A DNA stretch of 64,000 nucleotides. Source: Zychaea mexicana. Its lineage: Eukaryota > Mucoromycota > Mucoromycetes > Mucorales > Lichtheimiaceae. The notes below the pieces were generated by a model, which worked only from the letters and a program-made list of their open reading frames with translations, was not told the DNA's origin and did not search any database. This document shows positions 12,169-23,729 of this stretch, piece by piece. The first letter of the stretch is position 1. Each line of letters begins with the position of its first letter. A program made the translations under genes and the position numbers. Where the stretch lies: the NCBI RefSeq assembly GCF_025766255.1, contig NW_026516682.1, positions 372,001-436,000 of the forward strand, read 5' to 3'.

Positions 12169-14811
12169 TCATGTACAATTTTTCGACCAATACTTTTTGA
12201 CAAATTCAACCCACAAGGTGTTGCTTCGTATATTTGGATCGCTGGTGTACACAGGCTCAACCTGGAGTTGCTTTCCAGCAATTTGGTTTGCTACTTGCTG
12301 GATAAAGCTCGAGCTAAAGTCTGTAAAGACAATGTCTACGAGTGGAGTGTCTGGTAGTTTTGAGGCGACGAAATGAGGTGGGCTGTGACTTGGTCGAGGC
12401 AAATGCTTGGTGTCGTCACCTATGTTAAAAGTAAACCATCCTTCAGCGATACAAAAAAAAAAGAGATGTGTTAAAATGTACTACGTATGTTTTAAGTACC
12501 GTCTGTCCCGAGATCATCTTTGGTTGTGTAGCCAGGTGTCATTACTGTACTGCGCTGCAAATAGCCCCGAAATCCACTGTCATCGCACGTCCATACATCA
12601 GCATCATAAGACCTTTTTGCATTACCGGGATCAAATGTTGCATCATTCGCCAGTTGCACTATTTTAAGTGCTGTTTCTCGGGGAATATCCGCAATGAAAC
12701 CATATCGGTCCGTGAAGGGCGATACTTGATTTACATTATCCATTGTAAAAGCTCCCTTGAAGATGTCGTATCGCAGTGTACCCGTATCAAAAATGTAGTA
12801 AGGCGCGTTGGTTCTTGCCGAGTTTGTAACTACTTTGGGCAACACCTCTGTGGGCAGATTAGAAAAAGAAATCGTCCAAAGTACTGTAAAAAGAAAACCA
12901 TGTCTGTATACAGTACCATCCACAGTCAATTTGAATATGCTCGCGGAATCATTGGCAGGAACGTCTGTACGGTAGTAGTTCTGTGGAGCACAACCGAGCG
13001 TATTCATCAGGTCAAGCTTAGCTCTCCATTCTGTAATATTTTTTGAGATGCTTTTGCCCATCACGGTGTCGAATCGGCTTGTTTCTTTGCCATCCTCCTT
13101 ATCCGTATCATGAAGAAGAGTGTGGAAAAGGTATGTGGCACGGTTTTGATCAAGGTACCGCCTAAAAAATGTAAGATTTGCTGGCGATTGCATGGTACCC
13201 TCTTCCTTCTGTTCAATCAGTCTTGTTGACGGCTGGATGTCTTGTATCGAGAAAAATCCAATCGTTTCCATGAATCTTCCTGATGCGATGCCAGCTGAAC
13301 GCCCATCGTATATGGCAAAATCGCGAACATGCTTGTGACCACCCAGAACAGCGATAGGGATAACTGGGAAATGTTCCCGAATTGCTTTTTGCACAACCGT
13401 GAACTCCTTAGATCTGATACCTGTGTGGCCTATCAATACCTGTTTAGAGATGATCAAAGAGCAAGGGGTGGTTAATATTCATCTGGTTGCAGTCTTAAGA
13501 GTGGCTTACTAGAACTAAATGCTATTGTATATAGCTGTCAAGGATGCGTCTTACTATCATATCGGGTGTATGAGACGTGAGAGCTTCAGTGAACCAAGGC
13601 TTTTCTATTTCATCCTCTGCAGTTTGGATGACTGAAGTATTGTCGTTATTTTGAAAATCGAACAAGAAGCCAAATGCTAGTACGCGTGTGCCAAATTCGC
13701 CTTCGAAATACGTATACTTGTCACTAGTTTTTGAAAGCAGCGAGTTGAATTTATATCAGATGCATCTTACATTATCTCTTTTATCTTACCCGAAGGGGAC
13801 AGTTTTGCCACTATGCACATCTTTGAAATATACATTCGATGCGAGATAACGCCCACGCCAATTCGGCATAAAGTTATAGTACACATCCTCTATCACATCA
13901 TTGGCTGTTCGATCCAGCACAGTAAAATTAGCATCCGATAGTACATTAGTATTATTACCACAAGCTCTGGGCGGGAGGCGAAACAAAGCGCCCCCTGACT
14001 CACTATAAAGTTCGTGATTTCCTGCAGGCATGCATCAGTTATTTTTGAATGGTTCAGCAGAAGCATTCAAAAGATCTTACCGATGGTGAGCAAGTCATAT
14101 GGAACATGAGCTAACATAGGCTGGGTAATTTTGCCGTGGGGACTAGTGACATCACTAAGACCGTTGCCTAAAATAATGTCAAAAATTACGGTTGTACTTT
14201 GGGGTATGATAGAAGGAGGGTCCTAACTCTCACCATCATGTGTGTCGCCTGTGTCCACTACAAAAAGATCCTTTTTCAACGATCGTGCCTTTTCTTTCAT
14301 TCGCATCTAATAAACCATCAGTCGCTCGTTACTTTCTCTTTGCTGATTTTTTTTCCTCAAGAAGAACACGTAACCTTTACGTACAACAAACGAATAGAAA
14401 TCTCCAATATCGCCGTTATACGAAGCTTCTTGTGTATGCCCCTGTAAAAAGATCATGGGAGGATATAGTTGTCGATTATCAACGCCTCAGTATTTACAGT
14501 ATGGCTCCTACTCTTCTTGCTAACCTCGATCCATCCTGGATTCAATTGGATGCCAAAGTACAAGTTAGCTATATGTCCTTTAGTGTTCATGTCAGAAGAT
14601 GGCAACAGACAAAGTTACCATGGATATCAGTAGTATGGATAAAATTAACCTGGCCCCATTCTAAAGGACGCAGGTTCAAATCTGGTGTTTTCGGTACGTT
14701 TGGTTGCTCTCGTTTCAGTATTGAGGTTGTTGATAGTTGCACATGGGTAGGATAGGCATAACCACCTCCAGCAGTGAAAAGCAAAGTCAACAGAGGCAAA
14801 CGCATAATCAT
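12169..14811 (-). CDS. Secreted or vacuolar metallophosphoesterase, 5'-nucleotidase-like (YHR202W type)
   Basis: Ten minus-strand exons: 14619-14811, 14525-14535, 14385-14441, 14234-14306, 14081-14167, 13790-14021, 13555-13723, 12917-13439, 12500-12847, 12169-12419; 560 residues. A signal peptide (MIMRLPLLTLLFTAGGGYA) opens it. Calcineurin-type metal ligands appear in order: TTDIHGW (Asp62, His64), VDTGDTHDGNG, GNHE (141-144), LIGHTG (His192) and GGHKH (His222, His224). This arrangement matches fungal homologues of yeast YHR202W, predicted to hydrolyse phosphate esters in the vacuole or outside the cell; the substrate is unknown. Exon 2 is an 11-nt microexon and is required, because direct joining of exons 1 and 3 meets a stop and the microexon restores the family sequence HGWIEG. 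The 69-nt intron 12848-12916 is open and in frame. The gene is divergent from GGPP synthase, 187 bases apart. Confidence 0.88.
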
Positions 14812-14998
14812 CTCTAAGAAGGAAAGGGAAAGAAGTAGATAAAGATATGCTGCGACGGATTATATACTCCTTCTTCTGGACTCATTCACTCATTTCGGAA
14901 ACGCATATGCCGAGTGTGTGTGAGAGACGATTTAGCCAAGAAACTCAGATAAAGGCAAATCCAGCAGCGTTCTCTCACTTGACAACTTTCTGATCCTC

Positions 14999-16366
14999 AT
15001 GACTTCAAGCCCGATTCCCGGCAGCAACACAAAACCCTCCTACGATGACGCTGTACAGTATTACGCTGTATATCCCACGATGCTTGTACAAGGAGCTCAT
15101 TTGTTTTTTCTTTAATTGCTTTTAGATTCTACTAGAACCATACCAGTACTTATGCGATCACCCTGGAAAGGACATTCGTGCAAAGTTGATCGCGGCATTC
15201 GACGCTTGGCTCCAAGTACCATCCGATAAACTCAAAGTAATTACCAATGTCGTACAGATGCTTCACACGGCGAGTTTAATGTAATTAGCGAGTAGCTTTT
15301 TCATTCATTCTTTTTTTTTCTCCTTTAGTTATGAAAAGAACTAATCTGCATGCTTCTAATAGGATCGATGATGTACAAGATGACTCTGACCTCAGACGAG
15401 CGGTTCCCGTTGCACACCATATCTTTGGGGTACCCCAAACCATCAATTCGGCCAACTACGTGTATTTTATGGCTCTACAAGAGATTTTAAAACTAAACCA
15501 ACCGTACATGGTGACGATATATACGGAAGAGCTGCTAAATTTACACCGGGGTCAAGGAACAGAGCTGTTTTGGAGGGATTCTCTCACGTGCCCAACCGAG
15601 GAGCAATACGTTGATATGGTGAACAACAGTAAGTATATCGAGAGGGGCGTTTGAGGGATGTAGATGTTGCGAATAGAACCAGTGAAAAGGAGGGTACTGA
15701 AGTAAAATTTTCATATGATAGAAACGAGCGGATTACTCAGATTAGCTGTCCGATTGATGCAAGAAGCCAGCAGCAGCACTGTGTAAGATGAGCGTACTCA
15801 TATGTTACTTGGAGTTTACAACATGGATAGAATGTCCTCTTCCGATGTCCGTAGCAGCTAACTATTTTGCCTATGATAATGTGGTTGGCGATTATGGGGA
15901 ACTTAGGGATTATACCTACCTCGTCAACATCATAGGAATACACTTTCAGGTTCGCGACGATTACATGAATCTCCAGTCAGACACTGTAAGTATGGATATA
16001 CATATCAGAGACACAGGGGAAGTGTTGATATAAAGTGATCATTGCAATTCAAGCTGATGATTCTACCAACAGTATTCCAAAAACAAGGGGTTTTGTGAGG
16101 ATCTTACAGAGGGCAAATTCTCATTTCCCATCATCCACGCCATTCGTGCTGATCCTTCGAATCGGCAGTTGCTCAATATCGTCAGCCAAAAGCCTTCTGC
16201 CGTTGAAGTGAAACAGTATGCTTTGGAAATAATTCAACGAACAGGAACATTTGAGTACGTCGAATATTTTCTCAAAAAGAAAGAGCAAGAAGCGCGCAAA
16301 GAGATTGTATCCTTGGGAGGAAATGTTTTGTTAGAAAAGGTTATGGATTCGCTGTCAATACCGTAG
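14999..16366 (+). CDS. Geranylgeranyl diphosphate synthase
   Basis: Six exons: 14999-15067 (or to 15052), 15126-15280, 15363-15628, 15722-15782, 15907-15985, 16073-16366; about 307 residues. Trans-prenyltransferase motifs are clear: ILLEPYQYL, the first Asp-rich motif [12 protein letters not shown] (DDxxD), [30 protein letters not shown], the second Asp-rich motif QVRDDYMNL, and [17 protein letters not shown]. It condenses FPP and IPP to GGPP for protein prenylation, carotenoids and, in mucoralean fungi, trisporoid pheromones (family knowledge). Lys/Arg residues binding diphosphate are present. Two donors for intron 1 (15053 and 15068) both keep the frame and differ by five residues, so the N terminus is uncertain. 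An internal ATG at 15331 lies in intron 2 and is not the start. Confidence 0.93.
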
Positions 16367-16739
16367 CTGTACATAGTAGTAGATCTCACCTCGTCAACCT
16401 CTTGCATCGCTTTTCTGTTCTTTGTTCCTCTGATTGCATCTATAAAATGCTATGCATGTATATCCGTGCCATGCACTCTCCCCTCTTTTCCCAAGCAATG
16501 TATATTATACTGTCATTAAGCTCCATATAACAGCACTACTTATAGCTTGAGCAAATTTCATAAGTCTTAATCAATGAGATATGTATAGACTTGTACACAA
16601 CGCTATTTGATCTCCAGCAAACTGCGTGACGCATACTTGTAAATGTCATACCAGTTGCCGGTGATTTTTGAAATTATAAAGTTTGAAGGCATGCATCGTA
16701 AATATTCCTCTTTTGCTGTATTTGCTCTTCCCCAATCTC
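16367..16739. other. Intergenic region before the secreted-protein array
   Basis: 373 bases between GGPP synthase and the first array gene. It is AT-rich with several short T-runs. I see no additional gene, no tRNA and no clear repeat. Confidence 0.35.
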
Positions 16740-18432
16740 ATGGTCCGTATTAGCGTAGCGATACTTCCCTGTGCAGCTGTGCTACTGTCCGCTGTTACAT
16801 CCTCAAGCGCTCGCCAGATGTCCAAGCGGGCAGTATCGACAATATTCACGTCATGTCCCCTTGATCAATCATCGTATGCCGGCAGAACTGCAAGTACTGG
16901 AGGAGAAAAAAAGGAGAAAACGAAAGAGAAAAAGACCGTGTTGAAAAGTTCTTCAAACTAATTTGTTTTGCTTCAATGGTCTAGATTGCACAATACAGCG
17001 CCTATCTTATAAAAGGGGTTTACCTTGTAAGTCAATTTTACGTGATTCAAATTAAACGAAAAGCAGCAAAGAGGATAATGAAGCTGATTTCTTTGTATGT
17101 CTTAATGATAGCCAAGCGGTACACTATTTAATGGGCCTCTGGGATTGAAGGGAACATATCAAAATTCAGAAGTTACTTTTGGTGCTGCAAGATACACGAA
17201 CTGTAACGCCACCGAAACAAGTTTCATTACCGTTAATGAAAACGGTCTCGTCATAAGCGGTGAAGACGGTAACAAGGATGTCTACGTAACTGGATCAGAA
17301 CTCGTTAGTACCAATGGTGAAGTAGACCTTAGCAACGGTTGCAGCTCTCTATACTTGACGAATTCGTACGACCTCCAATTCAACATTATCACCGATTCAA
17401 TGATTACAGCTTCCTTGCGTCTCGCCAGTTTGACGCCCAACATGTACATGGATGCTACTGGAAATATTGTCGATAAAGGCTCAGAAGACGATACCTACAA
17501 AGTTTTCACTTTTAACACGTGCAACAACGGGGCTTGTAATATAGCTGGTGATCTTTCTGACCCTGCCGGTATCTTTGGCGGTGAAAACAATTACGAAGGC
17601 CCCACAGGCGACGTTCCATCACCTGATGCTACTGTTGTTTTCAATGTAAGATTGGACAAAAACTTTTACATTCCTCTTCTTGCAGCAACAGCTTTTCTTT
17701 TATATAATACAGTATCCCTTATTCTAACTATTATGATATTTGTCAATATATCAGATACCTGTAGATCAGAAAGGATCATTCAACATAAACAATCCTGCTG
17801 TAAGCAACGGCTTTTACGCTTGTCGCACGATCTACAACTTCTATCCAGTTACTACTAGCGGTGACTACCGGCCTAAAGGTTCTTTCTATTTGCTTCGCAA
17901 CACTGCCAACCTTGAAGGGATCACTCTGGCTCCGTTAGGTAAAATTGCAACGTAGTATGTTATGTTCTTGACCGCATTTAACAATGACCGTTTATCTTAA
18001 GGCTTAATCAGAGACGGTGGCGAAGGCTCCTTTATTGGCAAACTCGTCGGTTACGATTACGCTTTGCAAGATGGGGTAGAGGACAACAATGTTAAGCCTT
18101 TTGAAGAAGCGGGTGACGGCTGTTCCAACTACGAAGGTTGCTTCGCTGTTGCTCCAGGTAAAACAGTGATGTGCTATGGATGAAATAGCGGGCTCGTTTG
18201 GATGAGTTGGAATACTTACCGTGCGATTCTAGGTGTCCCAACCGTAACCGAAACTGTGACTAATAATGATGGTGCCACTGTCACGGAGTATGTTGGTTCA
18301 TCACAAACAGTTTACGTGGTTCCTTATTACGAAAATGACAAAGGACATAAGAAAAACGACTGGAATCATGGGAAGGATTGGAAAGATGATGAAGGCTGGA
18401 AGGGAAGTGACTGGGAGAAAGAAAGCTGGTAA
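16740..18432 (+). CDS. Secreted choice-of-anchor-A-like protein, array copy 1
   Basis: Six exons (16740-16889, 16985-17026, 17112-17645, 17755-17938, 18002-18157, 18233-18432) give 421 residues. A signal peptide (MVRISVAILPCAAVLLSAV) is followed by a dibasic MSKRAV site that suggests Kex2-type processing. A beta-rich domain follows, with FTFNTCNNGACN, VVFNIPV, FYACRTIYNFYPV, ITLAPLG and an EGCFAV segment. The succession VVFNIP...IYNFYP...LAP...GxLxG matches the bacterial choice-of-anchor A module (inference from motif order). The C terminus has a short Thr/Val-rich strand, TVYVVPYYE, and a Trp/Lys/Asp/Gly tail ending EKESW. There is no GPI signal or membrane segment. Intron 1 uses a GC donor (GCAAGT at 16890). 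Exon 2 is exactly 42 nt, as in both paralogues, but its peptide is the least conserved of the three and it lacks the usual FTAxxxDDF core. Function unknown; cell-wall or spore-coat adhesin is a guess. Confidence 0.8.
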
Positions 18433-18854
18433 AAAAACAAGTACATAGTACCGATTCCCTTATTCATTTTGTTATCATGACATGGATATATACTATACTC
18501 TAGTTATTAGATTTATCAGCTTTATTTTCACACACACATTATTATAATTAACTGATGTTAACAATATACGTTGGAAAATAAACTCATACTTGGCACAGAA
18601 CTTGTCTTCGGAGATTGCGCCCACATTGTCATTGTGCTGGTGCAAAGGCTGACCAGCTGTAATTTCAACATGAGACGATAAATACTCTTGTTTTTTTTGT
18701 TTATGTGGTGTGCACGCAGGCTTGATACGTCCCACAGTCCCGTTGGATCGAAAATCAGACGCATCATTCCAGTGCATAGGACGTATATATGCGGATTATG
18801 TATCTCTCATTCCATTCTTTTTTCCCATTTGCGTTGTTGTTCTTTTCCATCAAT
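18433..18854. other. Spacer between array copies 1 and 2
   Basis: 422 bases. It holds a (AC)n/TA-rich stretch around 18525-18545 and the presumed promoter of copy 2, including a TATAT run near 18784. Open frames here are short and show no family resemblance. No RNA gene is seen. Confidence 0.35.
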
Positions 18855-20456
18855 ATGGTACATTGGGCACCTATTATTTCCTCCGTTGCCTTGGCCGCAT
18901 CACTTGTATCGGCTAAATCGTCTTTATCCAAGCGTGCAATCAATGTTGCTTGCCCTCTCGATGACTCCACATGGACTGGTGAAGTGGTAAATAATAAAGA
19001 CGATATTTTGCCGCGATGAATCAAGATACTGTTTTCTCAAAGGAATTCTCCATAATGATATAGTTCACTGCTTTCAACGGTTTGATATTCAACGATTTCT
19101 CTGCCGTAAGTGTTTGAAACATCTGTTTACAAGGCACAATCATCAAATGATATATTAATGTTTTGTTTTATTCAGTCATGCGATAACTGCGATGTTAACG
19201 GTGCAATTGATGGTTCATTGGGAGTTGGTGGCTCGTTCACAGCAAAAGATTATTCCGTCAACGGAAAAGATCAAGTCGACTGTTCATTGGGCCCCAACAC
19301 GACATTCGTCGATTATGGTCTCATTGTTGTTGGTGAAACATCCGCAGAAAATGTATCCGTTGATGGTTATACAGCCTTGCTTGGCGGTGGCGATACCTCT
19401 GGAGTTACTGAAGGCGCAGACGGATGTGAGGTGAACACAAATCTTCCATATGGTGGACAGCAACTGAGCATCGCGCAAGACGCCGCTGTCACCGCCTCAA
19501 CCATTTTTGCCAATGCCCTTCCAAATTATCGAATGGATAGCACTGGCAGTGTCACTAAGATCCGTGACTCTACCTATGGCCAGTTTGCACTGTTCACTTT
19601 TGATACTTGCACTTCGGCAGAAACGTGCAATACAGACAATGTACCTTTCTGGTCTTCTGATCCAAGCGGCTTCCTTTACGATAACACTGCCACGTACGAA
19701 GGGTTCCACGGCGAAGTGCCCGGTGAAGACGTTACTGTAGTTTTCAACATTCCGGTCACTAAGGGCACTACGCTTACCATCCTCAACAACCTCATCTCTT
19801 CTGGACTTCCTCAATGCCGAACAATTTTCAATATTTATCCTGTTGATAATGCTGGCTATTATGATTATGATGATGCTATAGAATTTGCCCGTGATTTTGC
19901 AGGGTCGTTGCCTGGTTTTACTTTGGCACCTCAAGGTAAATGGGTTTCTTTTTGTTTTCTTGCCTTGAGCTTGTAGCAGAGAACTGACTCATTCTGTTTA
20001 CATACTTTGTTAGCCAATATTATCGATAGCGCAAACGGCAATTTCCTTGGTCAGCTTATTGCCAATAGCTACAAGTGGTCTGAAACCAGCCCTGGAGCTA
20101 CTATTAACAGCTATGACGAATGCCCACAATTCCAAGGCTGTTTCCCCGTTAAAGATTGTAAGTGAACACACGCACACATGCATTCCTTTATTCGAATATG
20201 CAGCACAGTCGTTGACTATTAAATGTTTGTAGACCAGGGAAGTCGCGTCCCAACTGTTACGGTGACGCAAGCTGTCAAGACAATCTCTGGGGCCAGTGGT
20301 CCTACTGTATATGTCATGCCATACGAGCAAGAAGATTGGCACAAGAAAAAGAAATGGGGTGGCCACAACGATTGGGATAACAAGAAGGGCGGATACGGCG
20401 ATTGGGATAGCAAGAAAGGCGGTTATGGAGATTGGCAGGAGGATAGTGAATGGTAG
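18855..20456 (+). CDS. Secreted choice-of-anchor-A-like protein, array copy 2
   Basis: Five exons (18855-18986, 19064-19105, 19176-19935, 20014-20157, 20233-20456) give 433 residues. A signal peptide (MVHWAPIISSVALAASLVSA) precedes the dibasic LSKRAI site. The domain is the clearest of the three: DGSLGVGGSFTAKDYSVNG, then YGLIVVGE, VVFNIPV, LPQCRTIFNIYPVD, FTLAPQ and GQLIANSY. These correspond to the VGGN..YSVG and LAP.A...G.LIA hallmarks of choice-of-anchor A proteins. The C terminus repeats the shared TVYVMPYE element and then a tail with the unit KKGGYGDW twice, ending EDSEW. The intron found after the VVFN codons in copies 1 and 3 is missing here, so it was lost or never gained. ATG 18855 was preferred over 18789 because only it gives a signal peptide start. 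Role unknown. Confidence 0.82.
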
Positions 20457-21041
20457 AGTTTAGAATCATGATCTTCTGCAGATCATAATCCTCCGAAGTA
20501 TAATACCTAGATACTCTTAACATAAGTTCAATAAAAAGATATTGGCTCTATTGCTCTTTTTCTACTTCTTACACACATACACATTGATATATCTTCCGAG
20601 TTAGGATACATGCTCAAATAACGTCTCTATGGTTTCTTCTTGAAACACCAGCATTTCAAGCAAATCAATATGAGCATAGAAGTTTAGTTTTTCGAACTAT
20701 CGATAGTTGTTGCACAAACAAAGATCACGAACTAGAATATTTTACTTGTAGCTTAGCACACGTGTGCAATGTATGTGTATGTCTTCATATCTTAATAGTT
20801 TAGAAAACACAGTTGAGAAATGTAGAGAAGTGGGTGTAATTTGAACGGCGATGCCTATTGAGCTATGGCCGTCAGAATTCTCCTAGATGTTAAGACCTGG
20901 ATCGTCGGTTGCAACGGCAATTCATTCCATAGCCACTCATTTCAACTCTTTTTTTTCATTTCTTTTCTTTCGATTCTAATAATCAAGAAACAGTATATTC
21001 ATTATACCACTTGCTTTTGTTACCTTTCCTTATTATCCACA
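20457..21041. other. Spacer between array copies 2 and 3
   Basis: 585 bases, AT-rich. It contains the 3' region of copy 2 (an AATAAAA at about 20530) and the presumed promoter and leader of copy 3. An open frame runs upstream from the copy 3 ATG (from 20865), but the ATG at 21042 directly precedes a proper signal peptide, so the upstream part is read as leader. No other feature seen. Confidence 0.35.
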
Positions 21042-23610
21042 ATGCGGGTTAGCTGGAAGGTCTCTTTGGCAGCGCTATGCACTGCGACTCTTGCCTCGTT
21101 TTCATCGTCTGGTGTTTCACATGCGGTTCCTTCTCATTACACATTTGATGACCACCCCATCCTTGATATTCTTGGACGTAAGCTTTATCAGAAACGTGAT
21201 ATCGCCGACATTGGGGAAGTATGCCCAGTAGATAGCAGTTCGCTTGCTGGTGCCATGGTACGTAGTAACTAAAACTGTATTAACATAACTGTGGTAAGCT
21301 ACTTACTGATGATAAATCTTACATTTAATACACCTGTTTCTGCTATATTCAGTTCCTTCATTTCACCGCTATATTCTTCGACGACTTCACCACTGTACGT
21401 AATTATCAACAGTTTATTAACCTGTTTTATGTGATTACAATAAATGCTGATGTGCTTTTCTATCACGAATGTTAGGGAGGTGGTACTGATATTTTAGGTC
21501 CATTAGCTGTAGGAGGCACATTCACAGGCAAGTCTCTTCCACTGGATATAAAATATGTAAAACAGTTCACACCACTAATTAACATTCCATATTTTTGATG
21601 ATTACAGCGCCAAACTACATTGTGAATGCAAACCGTGGCCAGGATTGCTCCGTACCTCCTACTACTGGTCTCGATGGTATTGGTCTTGTCGTCGGAGGAT
21701 TAACCGCTACCCAAGATACCCGTGTTCATGGTGACTCAGTCCATGCTGGTGGCGGTAACTTGGAAGAGATAGTGGAACTCAATGAAGGCGAAGGTTGCGC
21801 TATCTTTGATGACATTGGCACTGGTGCAATGGATTTTGAAGTTGCCGAAAACGCTGCCATCGAAGCATCTATTATCTTGGCCGCCAGTGATCCCAACATG
21901 TATATTGATGCCAACGGTGTAATTACGAACCTTGGTACGGGTGATTCGAACTACAAGATATTCACATTTAACACCTGTAACGATCGTGATTGTAACGTTC
22001 CTGGTGTATTGTCCGACCCCAGTGCTATCCTCCTGGGCGAAGGCAACTTCAATGGCCCTTCAGGAGACGTGCCCAGTGATGACGACACTGTCGTGTTCAA
22101 TGTATGTCCAGACTGCAGTTGTTAGCAACAGCTTTAGCACATCACAATTGACATGATGAAGAAGTGTACTTAGCCTATATTATAATCTATTTTTTGCTGT
22201 TAGATCCCCGTTACGGAAGGTGAAACTATTGAACTCAAGACCAACTTCCCAAGTCAAGGTTTCTATGCTTGTCGCACTATTTACAACTTTTACCCTGTGA
22301 ATTCACAGGGTATTTACAGTGCTGACAGCGAAATCACTGTTTTCCGTAATACTGGCGGACAAATCGAAGGCTTCACATTGGCTCCACGAGGTATGATCTA
22401 GTTGTAAACATATGTAAATTCTATGGGCACAGTAAATGTTAATTTAACCGGAAAACATTGAATAGCCCATATTCGCGATTCGACCACTGGTGCTTTTGCC
22501 GGTACCATCATTGGTTTGGACTATGCTTGGTATTATGGCTCAGTCGGTGTTGAGCTTCACGATTATGGTGCGGCTGATGACGACTGCAATATTTTCGCCG
22601 GCTGCCTACCTATCCGCCCAACAGCGAGCTATACAACCGTTACCACCGTACAAACACCAACGGTGACCGCAGGAACAATTACAACAACGGAGGTTGAGAC
22701 TACGACCAGGAGCTATGTAGGCATTACATCGCTTCCTATCGAAGTCACACTGCCTGGATCTACCATCACCACCGATGCCCCTGTCACAGAAACGACAGAA
22801 ACGACCCTTACTGCAACGACGTTCACTGTAGTGGTTCCTGCACCCGATCCACAAACCACAACATACGAGACAGATGTTCCTCAAACGCAGACAGAAACGT
22901 ATACTACCCTTACCACTGACGGGACCTCGACATACACGATCACTGGTACATTGACCGAAGTTACGGAAGTGCCTACAACCATCACGAGCACTCTTAGCGA
23001 GACAACGGTTGAATATGTATCATCATTGTCCTCTGTGGTAACGCAGACCATCGTCGAAACTGAAGAGACAGTTATCACCGTTCCTCCAACCGTTTCAACA
23101 AGCTATAGCCTGACTACAGAGGAACAGACGAGTGTATACACTTACACCACTACTGAAACGATTGTAATCACTTCTGACGGTCTTCCAATGACGGTCACCA
23201 CTGTTGTACCAGTTACATCGTGGGAAACCGACCGTCCAACCAGAACGCCCACGACCATCTCTCCCCCCACGTTCACCACGACGATCTATGAGTCCACCGA
23301 AGTTCTTGGCGGTACTGTTTATGCCTATCCCTACATCGAAGAGAAGAAGAAGAAAGGTGGTTGGGACGATAAGAAAGACGGATGGGGCGACAAGAAGGGT
23401 GGATGGAAAGACGACAAGAAGGGTGGATGGAAAGACGACAAGAAAGGGGGATGGGATGATGACAAGGATGACGACGAGTGGGATGACGACGAGTGGGATG
23501 ACGACGACAAAGAATGGGACGAAGACGACAAAGAATGGGATGATGACAAGGGCTGGGGCGGCGACAGCGATTGGAAAAAGAAGGGCAAAAACGGCAAAAA
23601 ATACGATTAG
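21042..23610 (+). CDS. Secreted choice-of-anchor-A-like protein, array copy 3 (long, Thr-rich)
   Basis: Six exons (21042-21257, 21353-21394, 21476-21527, 21608-22101, 22204-22390, 22466-23610) give 711 residues. Signal peptide MRVSWKVSLAALCTATLAS is followed by a longer pro-region and a YQKRDI dibasic site. The domain has LGPLAVGGTFTAPNY, FKI-like KIFTFNTCNDRDCN, VVFNIPV, FYACRTIYNFYPV, FTLAPR and a Cys pair in CNIFAGC. About 240 residues rich in Thr, Val and Glu follow, likely heavily O-mannosylated, as in fungal cell-wall stalks. Next come TVYAYPYIEE and a tail of about 85 residues made of Trp spaced 6-10 residues apart among Lys, Asp and Gly, closing with KNGKKYD. There is no GPI site. Intron 3 has a GC donor (GCAAGT at 21528). 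It ends 119 bases from the convergent TPP2 stop. Confidence 0.82.
23352..23580 (+). repeat. In-gene tandem repeat encoding the Trp-rich tail
   Basis: Inside the last exon of array copy 3 a 24-nt unit encoding about eight residues (KKGGWKDD) recurs at least twice exactly and several times in degenerate form. It is followed by shorter units around GATGACGACGAGTGG. Such arrays can change length by slippage while keeping the frame. Confidence 0.75.
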
Positions 23611-23729
23611 ATGATATTCCCCCCCCTTTTATCACAAATAATCAGTCTTCTCTTGATACTTTAATATAAAATATTGTTTATTCTCGTGTTTACACATCAC
23701 GATTTCCTTTTTTATGCAATATGAATTAC

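Noticed and set aside
14441..14619. Apparent frameshift in the metallophosphoesterase after the TTDIHG motif
   Set aside because: Explained by an 11-nt microexon with proper splice sites on both sides, so no mutation is needed.
14650..14700. tRNA-like T-loop text (GGTTCAAATCT) on the plus strand
   Set aside because: It lies inside exon 1 of the metallophosphoesterase on the other strand, and no matching acceptor stem, D arm or anticodon arm can be folded around it.
15331..15362. Internal ATG as start of a shorter GGPP synthase
   Set aside because: It lies within an intron; the upstream exons encode the conserved N-terminal helix and part of the first Asp-rich region.
16740..23610. CotH or hydrophobin-type spore coat genes
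   Set aside because: No CotH kinase-like motif and no eight-Cys hydrophobin pattern; the motifs instead follow the choice-of-anchor A order.
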